Positions 48,718 through 55,799 of a stretch of DNA of 64,000 nt are shown here, piece by piece. The notes under the pieces were generated by a model that did not search any database, was not told the origin of the DNA, and worked only from the letters and a program-made list of their open reading frames with translations. The translations under genes and the position numbers were made by a program. The DNA comes from SZUA-365 sp964635845 (GTDB lineage: Bacteria > Bacteroidota > Ignavibacteria > SZUA-365), in NCBI GenBank assembly GCA_964635845.1, contig CAZWNO010000005.1, positions 15,324 through 79,323 of the forward strand, read 5' to 3'. Numbering within the stretch: position 1 is the first letter of the stretch; the number at the start of each line of letters is the position of its first letter.

Positions 48718-49108
48718 AATTCACCGCACAGATGACGTTGTTGGGAGTGGTGCGCACGAAGGCGAAGGGTTCGGTTTCTGCAAGGCGTGCATCGCGCACG
48801 GTGCGTCGCACGACCATGTGCGCGGCTTGTGCGATACGCATACCTTCGGCAACTTCACCCGCGAGGCTTGCGTCGGCCGCCGGCGCGATGAAGAGCGTCA
48901 TCTGCCAGAGCTGCGCGGCGGGGATGCCGCGGGTGGGCGGAATCGGTTCGGGCGGCGCGAGCATGACGATGATGCCTGGTGTGACGATGTCAACGCCCTG
49001 ACCTTCGAAACGAAGTTCAGCCACCTTGATGCCGACGGTGTCTTTCGCCGCGACGAGTGCCGTGACGACGGCAGCGCCGTATCCGGTGAGTACCGACGGG
49101 TCGCTCAC
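48689..49108 (-). CDS. Mu gp37-like (DUF1834-type) head-tail protein
   Basis: 139 aa from a GTG at 49108. Short alpha/beta protein: AAVVTALVAAKDTVGIKVAE, VDIVTPGIIVMLAPPEPIPP, TRGIPAAQLWQMTLFIAPAA, and a hydrophobic C-terminus VRTTPNNVICAVNYDLPFAL. Position behind the gp36-like gene agrees with Mu gp37, likely a head-tail connector or tail completion component. Confidence 0.65.
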   Translation of the reverse strand: MSDPSVLTGYGAAVVTALVAAKDTVGIKVAELRFEGQGVDIVTPGIIVMLAPPEPIPPTRGIPAAQLWQMTLFIAPAADASLAGEVAEGMRIAQAAHMVVRRTVRDARLAETEPFAFVRTTPNNVICAVNYDLPFALFP

Positions 49109-49491
49109 AGGATTTCTCCGACGCGCGGGGTGGAGACGTACTGGGCCTGCGGGCGTTCGAACGTGGGCGATGTCGGCCGGCCGCGCATTTCCGTGAGGGC
49201 ACGCAGCGCGCGGTCATAATCACCGCGGCGCTTGTTGATCTCGTCGGTGTCACGAATGCCGAGGTGATCGCACATCAGGTACTTGATGATCCAGGCAGCG
49301 AAGACGAGCATCTGCTCGTTGCCTGTCTGCGTGGCGGGATCTGCCGGTGGCTGGATGCCGGAGTAGGTCGTCATGATCGAGTCGGCCTGGGTGATCAGCT
49401 GCGCGAGCACGTCGGGCTTCGCCGTCTCGAAATTCGTGACAAGGGAATCGCCGAGGGTGGCTTTGAGAAGGTCAGAACTGGTAAAGGGCAT
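49105..49491 (-). CDS. Mu gp36-like (DUF1320-type) head-tail adaptor
   Basis: 128 aa from ATG 49491 with GGAGG 4 bp upstream. Fits DUF1320: MPFTSSDLLKATLGDSLVTN, ADSIMTTYSGIQPPADPATQ, AAWIIKYLMCDHLGIRDTDE, NKRRGDYDRALRALTEMRGR. Mu gp36 is a head-tail connector. First gene of the leftward structural group. Confidence 0.72.
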   Translation of the reverse strand: MPFTSSDLLKATLGDSLVTNFETAKPDVLAQLITQADSIMTTYSGIQPPADPATQTGNEQMLVFAAWIIKYLMCDHLGIRDTDEINKRRGDYDRALRALTEMRGRPTSPTFERPQAQYVSTPRVGEIL

Positions 49492-49643
49492 TTTGCCTCC
49501 GTGGCTTCGAGAAATCGCTTCTGCGCGTTTGAGGGGTATTGGGGTACGCCTCGAGGCCGATCGGCCCGCCACGGGCCTCGCAGGTGGTGTTACCTACCCG
49601 TCAAATCAATGCCTGTGGCTCTCTGTGCAACGTGGAGCGTTAC

Positions 49644-49682
49644 CCCAGGCATACATTCGGCGGAGCCGAATGTATGCCTGGG
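49644..49682. repeat. Perfect 18-bp inverted repeat with 3-base loop
   Basis: CCCAGGCATACATTCGGC / GCCGAATGTATGCCTGGG around GGA. It can form a strong hairpin on either strand and lies mid-region between divergent operons. Confidence 0.9.
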
Positions 49683-49710
49683 AAATCTCGCACATCGATT
49701 CATGGATTTT

Positions 49711-49732
49711 TCATCGCATGTACATGCGATGA
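49711..49732. repeat. Perfect 22-bp palindrome
   Basis: TCATCGCATGT followed directly by ACATGCGATGA. Typical size and spacing of a dimeric regulator's operator. Confidence 0.85.
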
Positions 49733-49808
49733 GATTAAGCTTGCGCGCATGGCGACCTTGCATCATGCAACTGCGGCGAACTGCCGCTCCCACAAACCGC
49801 GAGGAACC

Positions 49809-50441
49809 ATGGCGAAGAAGATTTTCGAGGCGCTCAGGAAACACGGATTCATCCCGAAAGATCTGCCGGAGGAGAAACTGGCCGAAGTGGAAAAGGACTT
49901 CGATGCGATCGAGGATGGATTCGCCGCGTCCGCGAAACCGGCCAAGGCCGATCCTCCGTCGGGCGGCAAGCCCGATGGCGCCGCTCGTATGGAGCTGCCG
50001 GCGGAACTCGCGAGTGATATCGACGCCCTGAAGAGCTCGATCACGGAACTGACCAACGGCCTCAAGGTCGTCGTCGATGCGACGAAGGCTTCGGCAGCCG
50101 AACGCAGCGCCGCCGAGAAAGAGGCGCAGGTGAAGCGCTATACCGACCATGTCAAGAAGCTGGCCGATGAAGGGCGCATCACCAAGGCGCAGCATGATGA
50201 TTATCTCAAGCCGGAAAAACAGGAAGCGGCGCTCAAGGCGCTCGATATGTTCATCGAAACGACTTCAGTGTACCCGGTGCAGCCGGCACTCGCCCGCGGT
50301 CAGAAGCCCGCGACGGAATCGAAGGGCACGCCCGGTGGCGAGGGCAAGCCGCAACTGCCGGCGATCGGAGGCGAGAAGGCAGCCGAACGCAAGGCGGTCG
50401 AAGACGCCGCGCTGCAGGAACTGATCGACTCGATGTCCTGA
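49809..50441 (+). CDS. Scaffold/protease-region head protein
   Basis: 210 aa from the ATG at 49809 (GAGGAACC upstream). Acidic, helical, low in hydrophobics, with a Gly/Pro-rich tail: FEALRKHGFIPKDLPEEKLA, KDFDAIEDGFAASAKPAKAD, KSSITELTNGLKVVVDATKA and RKAVEDAALQELIDSM. Scaffold-like, in the place of the Mu gpI scaffold. No Ser-protease triad is clear. First gene of the rightward operon. Confidence 0.7.
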   Translation: MAKKIFEALRKHGFIPKDLPEEKLAEVEKDFDAIEDGFAASAKPAKADPPSGGKPDGAARMELPAELASDIDALKSSITELTNGLKVVVDATKASAAERSAAEKEAQVKRYTDHVKKLADEGRITKAQHDDYLKPEKQEAALKALDMFIETTSVYPVQPALARGQKPATESKGTPGGEGKPQLPAIGGEKAAERKAVEDAALQELIDSMS

Positions 50442-50488
50442 CGCCGCGCATCCACCCAATAAACGACACACACTAGCGGAGACGCGAT

Positions 50489-51415
50489 ATGCTGTTTTAC
50501 GAACTGGGCAACACGCCCGAAACCGGACAGGAGAACCAGGCTCAACGCAACCTGGTCGTACAGGAGCTGCGCGCATGGTGCCCGTTGCTCGACTACATGC
50601 AGTTCTACCAGATGACCGGGTCGGCGGACAAACCGTTGAAGGACTCCTCGGCGTCGGGCGGCGACTCGCGTGATGTCAACCAGCCCTTCCCCGACAACGT
50701 GGTCGATCCCTCGTACGGCGATGTCGCGCTGAAGATCTACGGCGGCAAGGTGCAGGTCGACGACGCACACGTGCGCCGTCACGCCGGTGACCCGAAGCTG
50801 GCGATCGCGTCGCTCCGCCTGCGCGAGATCAAGAAGTTCGCGCGCCGCGTCGCACAGAACTTCATGTACGCGATCATCAACAACACCGTGGCGGGCAATG
50901 CTCTCGCCTGGGACGGCATCATCGCCTCGGTACCGGCGGGCCGCACGGTCTCGCACAGCGACACGATTGCCGACGACACCAAGCTCAAGCGGCTGGTCGA
51001 GCGCATCGCGCTCGGCATCTCGGACGTTCCCGGCGGCGCCGGTTTCGTGCTGATGGATTCGCAGGTGCGCTCGCGCCTGTCGACCCTCGGCATGGGCTAC
51101 GTGCAGCTCGGCATGAACGAGCTCGGCACGCAGGTCAACACGATCGAGAACACGCCGATCGTCGTCGCCGGTTACAACGCTGCGGGCACGCGCGTGCTGC
51201 CGTGGACGTCGGGCGCCGGCGGTAACGCGACGAAGGTAATCATCGGCCGTTCGAGCGAGGCGGCGGACATCGCCTTCGCCTCGAACGTGGGTCTGGTGGT
51301 GAAGGATCTCGGTCTCATCGACCCGTGGTGGACCACGAAGGTCGAGTGGGACATCGACATGGAGATCCTCAACGACGAGTCGATCTACGTGATCGACGAA
51401 ATCCAGGCCGGATAG
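50489..51415 (+). CDS. Major capsid protein
   Basis: 308 aa. HK97-like major capsid reading: MLFYELGNTPETGQENQAQR, PLLDYMQFYQMTGSADKPLK, VNQPFPDNVVDPSYGDVALK, HAGDPKLAIASLRLREIKKF, AINNTVAGNALAWDGII, YNAAGTRVLPWTSGAGGNAT and a C-terminal DPWWTTKVEWDIDMEILNDE. Directly behind the scaffold gene and before a terminator, so it is abundantly transcribed. Confidence 0.85.
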   Translation: MLFYELGNTPETGQENQAQRNLVVQELRAWCPLLDYMQFYQMTGSADKPLKDSSASGGDSRDVNQPFPDNVVDPSYGDVALKIYGGKVQVDDAHVRRHAGDPKLAIASLRLREIKKFARRVAQNFMYAIINNTVAGNALAWDGIIASVPAGRTVSHSDTIADDTKLKRLVERIALGISDVPGGAGFVLMDSQVRSRLSTLGMGYVQLGMNELGTQVNTIENTPIVVAGYNAAGTRVLPWTSGAGGNATKVIIGRSSEAADIAFASNVGLVVKDLGLIDPWWTTKVEWDIDMEILNDESIYVIDEIQAG

Positions 51416-51439
51416 GAAATCACCCCCCCTGATGCGATA

Positions 51440-51490
51440 GCCGGCGGCTCGGTGACGCCGAGATTCGGAGTGAGCCGCCGGCGCTTTTTC
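51440..51490 (+). terminator. Terminator behind the capsid gene
   Basis: GCCGGCGGCTC (51440-51450) pairs with GAGCCGCCGGC (51472-51482), then TTTTT at 51484-51488. Confidence 0.85.
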
Positions 51491-51529
51491 TCGATCGATT
51501 TTTCTCCATCGCAAGCAAGGATATACATC

Positions 51530-51937
51530 ATGTTTCGTTCCTTTCTCACCACTGCACTCCTTACCCTGACAATCCTCGGCGTGTCGCTCGTCGGCGCGCC
51601 GGGGAGGCTTTCCGCCCAGACGCAGCCGAGCTACGGCGCGGCCACGCTACACCCGCACACGATCACGCTACCTACCCGAGCGTTTTACCGCGGTGAATGC
51701 AAGTTCACGCTCGAGCTTGCGGATGCCGCGGCATGGACCGACACGCTCGTCGTGCCAGGCTACGACTCGACGTGCACTGTGCTCGTCAACCGAAAATCCG
51801 TGAGCGCCCGAGCGCCTGGAGTGCTCGACAATCATCCGTACATCACGCACGGTGTTCAGGCGCGCAACATGTTGATACTCAATTTCATCAACGCCGACAC
51901 ACTGACGCTCGACGTCGCAATCCGGAAGCCCTACTGA
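51530..51937 (+). CDS. Exported protein in the phage head-lysis gap (moron candidate)
   Basis: 135 aa from the ATG at 51530 with AAGGA 8 bp upstream. Clean Sec signal peptide MFRSFLTTALLTLTILGVSL, cleavage after RLSAQ. The mature part is a small beta-rich domain (AFYRGECKFTLELADAAAWT, HPYITHGVQARNMLILNFIN). It sits behind the capsid terminator, so it has its own promoter or is a late moron. No family recognised; could be a surface-exclusion or host-modifying protein. Confidence 0.7.
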   Translation: MFRSFLTTALLTLTILGVSLVGAPGRLSAQTQPSYGAATLHPHTITLPTRAFYRGECKFTLELADAAAWTDTLVVPGYDSTCTVLVNRKSVSARAPGVLDNHPYITHGVQARNMLILNFINADTLTLDVAIRKPY

Positions 51938-51938
51938 C

Positions 51939-52139
51939 ATGGAGTACGCGACCCTCGCCATATCGCTGCTCGGCTCCTCGCTCGCTGGTATCGCCGTCTT
52001 CCTTTTGAAGGACCTGAAAAGGAGTGCCGACGTGCTGCACACACGCGTGACGAAGCTCGAGGTACATGTGGCTGAGAATTACGTACGCAATGATCAGCTC
52101 GAGAATGTCGTCGCGGGCGTGGTGCGAGGTGTGCGGTGA
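51939..52139 (+). CDS. Small membrane protein (lysis cassette, haemolysin XhlA-like shape)
   Basis: 66 aa, one N-terminal transmembrane segment (YATLAISLLGSSLAGIAVFL) then coiled coil (RSADVLHTRVTKLEVHVAEN). Shape of XhlA-type or holin-accessory phage proteins. Its end overlaps the next GTG. Confidence 0.6.
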   Translation: MEYATLAISLLGSSLAGIAVFLLKDLKRSADVLHTRVTKLEVHVAENYVRNDQLENVVAGVVRGVR

Positions 52140-52657
52140 AGGCGCAGCTCGGAAAATATCTCCCCTGGGCGCTGGTGCTCATGCTGGCTGTTCTCTCTGC
52201 GTATTTCGGCATTGGCACGCCCGAGGTTCCGACGGCGGCACCGGTTACGTTCACCGCTCGCGATACGGTGCATGACACGACAACGATCATCGTTCGCGTG
52301 CCCGATCGCGTAACCCGCATCGTGCGGGACACGGTGACGCTGTCCGCCGATGATGCACGCGCCGAACTCGCGCGTATGGACTCGGAGCGAGACTCGCTCA
52401 ATCGCGAGATCCTGCGCATCGGTGAAACGAAGGCCGACCTGGACACGACGGTGACGTTGGCTCTGGGTGACAGTTCGCACGTAATAGTGCACGCGCGCGT
52501 GTCACATGAAAACGAAAGAGGTCTTACATCACTTGCCCTCGCTGTAGTCGAGGCGGTGCTCGCCGTACAGGCGGAGTGTCCGGCCTCGTCGCCGTGGGGT
52601 TGGATCACCGCCGTGGGCGGAGGGCTCGCCGCCGTGCTCGCGGTCATACTCAAATGA
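52136..52657 (+). CDS. Membrane protein with periplasmic coiled coil (spanin-like)
   Basis: 173 aa from a GTG at 52136. N-terminal membrane anchor (WALVLMLAVLSAYFGIG), Thr-rich and helical middle (DDARAELARMDSERDSLNRE), and a second hydrophobic stretch at the end (GWITAVGGGLAAVLAVIL). Shape recalls an Rz-type inner-membrane spanin but with an extra C-terminal segment. Function inferred from position in the lysis cassette. Confidence 0.6.
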   Translation: MKAQLGKYLPWALVLMLAVLSAYFGIGTPEVPTAAPVTFTARDTVHDTTTIIVRVPDRVTRIVRDTVTLSADDARAELARMDSERDSLNREILRIGETKADLDTTVTLALGDSSHVIVHARVSHENERGLTSLALAVVEAVLAVQAECPASSPWGWITAVGGGLAAVLAVILK

Positions 52658-52665
52658 GGTTTCCC

Positions 52666-53193
52666 ATGCTCGAATTCCGACCGAATTTCCTTGGCAGATT
52701 TCTGCTCCTCGTGCTCACCCTCTTCGGCGCTTTGCCGGTAGCTCTCATGGCGCAGGAGGTGATCACCATCCCCGTCAATGTTTCCGACTGGACGCAGCTT
52801 ATCCCGATCGTCGTCGCCGTGCTGGCACCGATGGCGCTCGGCTGGCTCAAGCGCGCGCTGCTTGAGGAAGTGATCGAACCAGACGGAAGCGTCGTCGCGG
52901 TACTACCGCGATGGTTCCCGAAATGGCTGCCCCTGCTTCTCGCGCCGGCAATGATCTGGATCGCCGATCTGCTCATGACGTGGATTGGAGGAAGTCCGGG
53001 CGTTTCCCCGTGGATTTTGGCACTTCTCATGCCGCTGCCGACCTGGCTGCGCGAAGTCGGTGACCAGGTGCGAAAAGCCAAGAGCGGTGCCTCGCACTCC
53101 GTCGTCAAGCTCATCACTACCAATCCCCCAGTCGATCCACGAATCGCGGACCGCCCGCTTGGACCGACGGAGATCGGCGATTCTGACAGGTAG
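52666..53193 (+). CDS. Holin-like membrane protein
   Basis: 175 aa from ATG 52666 (GAGG upstream; ATG 52654 overlapping the previous stop is also possible). Signal-anchor-like N-terminus (LLLVLTLFGALPVALMAQ), a segment LIPIVVAVLAPMALGWLKRA, and a third PLLLAPAMIWIADLLMTWIG. Three membrane passes fit a class I-type holin or a phage holin family. The gene following it is the lysin candidate. Confidence 0.65.
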   Translation: MLEFRPNFLGRFLLLVLTLFGALPVALMAQEVITIPVNVSDWTQLIPIVVAVLAPMALGWLKRALLEEVIEPDGSVVAVLPRWFPKWLPLLLAPAMIWIADLLMTWIGGSPGVSPWILALLMPLPTWLREVGDQVRKAKSGASHSVVKLITTNPPVDPRIADRPLGPTEIGDSDR

Positions 53194-53199
53194 CCGGCA

Positions 53200-53760
53200 A
53201 TGCAGATCATCCCATCATCCCGCCCGCAACAGAAGCGATCGCTGACAGAGTCACGACTCCGTGACGCAGGGCTCCCGCTCGAAAAATATCCCGTCGCCCT
53301 CCTGGGCGTGCGCGGGTATTACCTCGATACGATGGGCAAGTCTGGCGCCAATGACAGGGCGATGTACGACGATGCAATTTTCATCATCTCGCCCCGCACG
53401 CATCTGGCGTTCAACGCCAACTGCGACCCGGGCGCATTCCGCAAGGGCATCGCGAACCTCGTACCGGGGATCTGGCTCTACAAGCTCGGGATTCATGGGT
53501 GGTCGAAGCCGGCGGCGCGTCGCTATTTGGCATTGGTGCAGGCTGGTCAAGTGACAGTCCAACGAGATGATTGGGCGCGGCCTGTCAGCGGATTTTTCGG
53601 CATCAATATCCACCGGGGTTCGCGTCTATCTGTTAGCTCGCTCGGATGTCAGACGATCTGGCCTGGCCAGTGGACCGAGTGTATTGAAACGGTAGAGGTG
53701 GAACTCGCGGCCGCCAGGCAAACCATCATTCCGTATGTACTCATTGAGGAGCGCAAGTAA
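53200..53760 (+). CDS. L,D-transpeptidase-fold-like candidate lysin
   Basis: 186 aa. Residues 20-100 read like a wall-degrading or wall-binding domain (YPVALLGVRGYYLDTMGKSG, NCDPGAFRKGIANLVPGIWL). The C-terminal part has FFGINIHRGSRLSVSSLGCQ followed by TIWPGQW: a His and a Cys in an H-x(2)-...-S-x-GC pattern that recalls the YkuD-type active site. No signal peptide, so it needs the holin. Lysin role is inference from position behind the membrane genes. Confidence 0.6.
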   Translation: MQIIPSSRPQQKRSLTESRLRDAGLPLEKYPVALLGVRGYYLDTMGKSGANDRAMYDDAIFIISPRTHLAFNANCDPGAFRKGIANLVPGIWLYKLGIHGWSKPAARRYLALVQAGQVTVQRDDWARPVSGFFGINIHRGSRLSVSSLGCQTIWPGQWTECIETVEVELAAARQTIIPYVLIEERK

Positions 53761-54395
53761 TGGAACAGGACACCAACATGCACACGCCGCAGGGCGAAAT
53801 TCCGCAGGAGGTCGCTCCGCAGGGCGAAACCTCGCAGGGTGGATTTCTCGGTATCAACATCCACCGCAGTTACACATCGTCTGCGAACACGCTCGAGGGC
53901 GATGCATCACAGGAGGCCACGCCGCAGGAAGCCACGTCGCAGGCACCCACATCGCAGGATGTTGTCGCCGTCGGAAAGACCTTCCCGACTCTGATACTCG
54001 AATTCGCCACGGAGGTGGTCGGCGAAGAAAGTGTCGGCGACCTGACGCCTACACTCATCGAAGACGCGATTCGTGCCCTCGGCATCGAAATCCGCGACCA
54101 GTCGAACGGCCGTCTGCTCAATCCGGCGCTCGATGATATGGGATCGTTCCTGCGCCAATGCATGGCCGCCGGCGCCGCCGTGCATCTGCCTCAACCGGGT
54201 GACATCATCATCCTGCAGTACAAGGTATCCCGCCTGTATTGGAGTGCGATTGTCGAGACCGTGGGTGCCACCGATCTCGGCGTGCTGATCTCGCTGCCGC
54301 CGGGCGAAGATCTGGAAACCAAGTTCGACCGCGAGATCATCAAACGCCGCGGTCTCAATGATGCCTGGCATACGGTCGGGTTCATCCGTCTCTGA
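53760..54395 (+). CDS. Hypothetical phage protein sharing the lysin's motif in its N-terminus
   Basis: 211 aa. N-terminal low-complexity Q/E/T/P region (SQEATPQEATSQAPTSQ). At residues 27-42 it has GGFLGINIHRSYTSSA, matching GFFGINIHRGSRLSVS in the lysin candidate, encoded by similar DNA. C-terminal half is a folded alpha/beta domain (LTPTLIEDAIRALGIEIRDQ, GDIIILQYKVSRLYWSAIVE). Stop-start overlap with the lysin gene. May hold a shared targeting or binding segment. Family unknown. Confidence 0.6.
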   Translation: MEQDTNMHTPQGEIPQEVAPQGETSQGGFLGINIHRSYTSSANTLEGDASQEATPQEATSQAPTSQDVVAVGKTFPTLILEFATEVVGEESVGDLTPTLIEDAIRALGIEIRDQSNGRLLNPALDDMGSFLRQCMAAGAAVHLPQPGDIIILQYKVSRLYWSAIVETVGATDLGVLISLPPGEDLETKFDREIIKRRGLNDAWHTVGFIRL

Positions 54396-54400
54396 TCTTC

Positions 54401-54472
54401 AGCGGGATGGAGCAGCGGTAGCTCGCGTGGCTCATAACCACGAGGTCGCGGGTTCGATTCCCGCTCCCGCAA
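54401..54472 (+). tRNA. tRNA with CAT anticodon, initiator (fMet)-like
   Basis: Cloverleaf is complete: acceptor GCGGGA/TCCCGC with A1:A72 unpaired, D-arm GAGC/GCTC, anticodon arm CGTGG CTCATAA CCACG, T-arm GCGGG TTCGATT CCCGC. Initiator hallmarks: no 1:72 pair and A11:U24. The first G:C of the three stacked initiator anticodon pairs is T29:A41 here. CCA is not encoded (the sequence reads ACGA). It sits between two phage genes, so it is phage cargo. Confidence 0.85.
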
Positions 54473-54497
54473 CGACACAATTTTCAAGGAGTATCTC

Positions 54498-55187
54498 ATG
54501 GCTGCATTCGACTCGACACTCGTGATTCCCAATCTCAACACGCATGTCCGCCGCGGCGGCGGACCCTCCGTGCTGCTCATCGAAACCGAACTGGATTACA
54601 GCGCGGTGAAAGCGGGTGCGGAGTGGAATGCGCTGACCGTCCTGCAGACGAAGAGCGATAACGTCGCCGAATCGCAGGCAGGCGGCCGGCAGGATCTGAC
54701 CCTGCAACTCGTGCATGGCCCGCGGCACGTGCTGCGCGATGCGGAGGCGGATTCCGCCGAGGATCAGGAGACGAAGCAGCTCGTCGTGGCCATGTCGGAC
54801 ATCTACACGTTCTCGATCCGCCGCTGGACGAAGGGCAAGCGCTTCTTCATCGTCGATCCGCTCATGTTCATCGGCGATGCGAAGATCGTGCAGTTCGGCT
54901 TCGGATATTTCGAGCGGACCTTCACGCGCAATCACGATTACTCCCAGGTCGTGGCCACCAATTGCACATTCCGCTTCGAGCCGCATGGGCAGGCGTCGCC
55001 GACCTTCCCGGCTCTTCCCGACGGCGCCACCGATCCGCTGTTCACAACGGACCCTGCAAACATGGAATATCTCGGCTGGCTGCTCGCGGCCGCGGACGCG
55101 ACCAAGGGCGGCTTCGGCGAGGCAGTCACGCTGCCGACGACCAGCGAACTCACGGCGGACCTCCCGAGCATCGAACTCGAGTTTTAA
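54498..55187 (+). CDS. Putative major tail tube protein
   Basis: 229 aa, ATG 54498 with AAGGAG 6 bp upstream. Beta-rich sequence: LVIPNLNTHVRRGGGPSVLL, FSIRRWTKGKRFFIVDPLMF, YFERTFTRNHDYSQVVATNC, and an acidic tail. Placed right before the tail chaperone and tape-measure genes, where tube proteins of long-tailed phages are encoded. No family motif, so the call rests on location and composition. Confidence 0.65.
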   Translation: MAAFDSTLVIPNLNTHVRRGGGPSVLLIETELDYSAVKAGAEWNALTVLQTKSDNVAESQAGGRQDLTLQLVHGPRHVLRDAEADSAEDQETKQLVVAMSDIYTFSIRRWTKGKRFFIVDPLMFIGDAKIVQFGFGYFERTFTRNHDYSQVVATNCTFRFEPHGQASPTFPALPDGATDPLFTTDPANMEYLGWLLAAADATKGGFGEAVTLPTTSELTADLPSIELEF

Positions 55188-55269
55188 CCAGGATCGCATT
55201 GACATAGACGATCGAGGATCGCGGGCTCCGGTGCGGCATGGCTGGAGCCCGCATTTTCAACAGGAGAGC

Positions 55270-55799
55270 ATGATGGTTGATTTGATGAACGTAGAACTCC
55301 GAGCAGAGAGGCTCGTTTATACTGTCGGTCTGATAGCGCAGTTCGAGCGCATCGTCGGTACTGATGTCATTCGCCAGCTCGAACGGTCCGGCCAGGCGAA
55401 TATCGCGATCGATGTCAAGCGACGGCTCATGATCGAGCTGTTCGGCTATACGCCCGAGGAGGCGGATGCCGCGGACGTCGCAGTGCTCGAAGCGGAACTC
55501 ACCTTTTTTTTTCTCAAGTGGGAATTGCACTCCAAAGCGGGGCGGCTGCGATCCGAGCATTCCCATCTTTCCGCTATCAAATCTCAGGCGGAGAGCCTGG
55601 CAACGGGCTCGATTCGATCGAACTCCTCCCCGACGGGACATCGTTCGAATTCTACATCTTCGCCGCATGCCAGTCGATCACGGAGCGGGAAGCGATCGCG
55701 GCGCTAACACTTGAAGGATTCGCACAGTACATCGGCATGCGCTATACGCGCACGGTTCTCCAGACTCCGTCGAAACACCTAATCAAATCCAGATCATGA
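55270..55799 (+). CDS. Tail assembly chaperone with -1 frameshift
   Basis: The ATG at 55270 (AGGAGAG upstream) opens a frame LMNVELRAERLVYTVGLIAQ, FERIVGTDVIRQLERSGQAN; coding character ends near T9 (55504-55512), after AELTFFF. In the -1 frame it continues as QVGIALQSGAAAIRAFPSFR, then LDSIELLPDGTSFEFYIFAA up to a TGA at 55797, giving about 175 aa. Without shift the zero frame gives a Ser/Arg-rich end to 55707. The G/GT-type gene pair before the tape measure is the known setting of this frameshift. Confidence 0.75.
55503..55512 (+). promoter_or_regulatory. Slippery site (C + nine T) of the tail chaperone
   Basis: CTTTTTTTTT in codon frame ACC TTT TTT TTT CTC. A -1 slip lands in the frame with good coding character. 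Programmed ribosomal or transcriptional slippage, or a homopolymer sequencing error. Confidence 0.6.

Larger units (their letters stand above)
49492..49808. promoter_or_regulatory. Divergent region between leftward and rightward structural operons
   Basis: Non-coding 317 bp. Contains a perfect 18-bp stem with a GGA triloop at 49644-49682, and a perfect 22-bp palindrome TCATCGCATGT/ACATGCGATGA at 49711-49732, followed by an AT-rich stretch. No clear -35/-10 pair, as expected of activator-driven late promoters. Likely binding sites of the late activator. Confidence 0.7.

Noticed and set aside
49644..49682. Rho-independent terminator
   Set aside because: The hairpin is strong, but neither side has a T tract and it sits upstream of both divergent operons, so a regulatory dyad is more likely.
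54401..54472. Integration site (attL/attR) of another element at the tRNA
   Set aside because: No integrase gene, no second copy of the tRNA end, and genes on both sides belong to one tail operon.
54432..55205. Minus-strand ORF across the tRNA and tail tube gene
   Set aside because: It crosses a tRNA and is opposite a gene with a ribosome site; His/Arg-rich composition marks it as a shadow.
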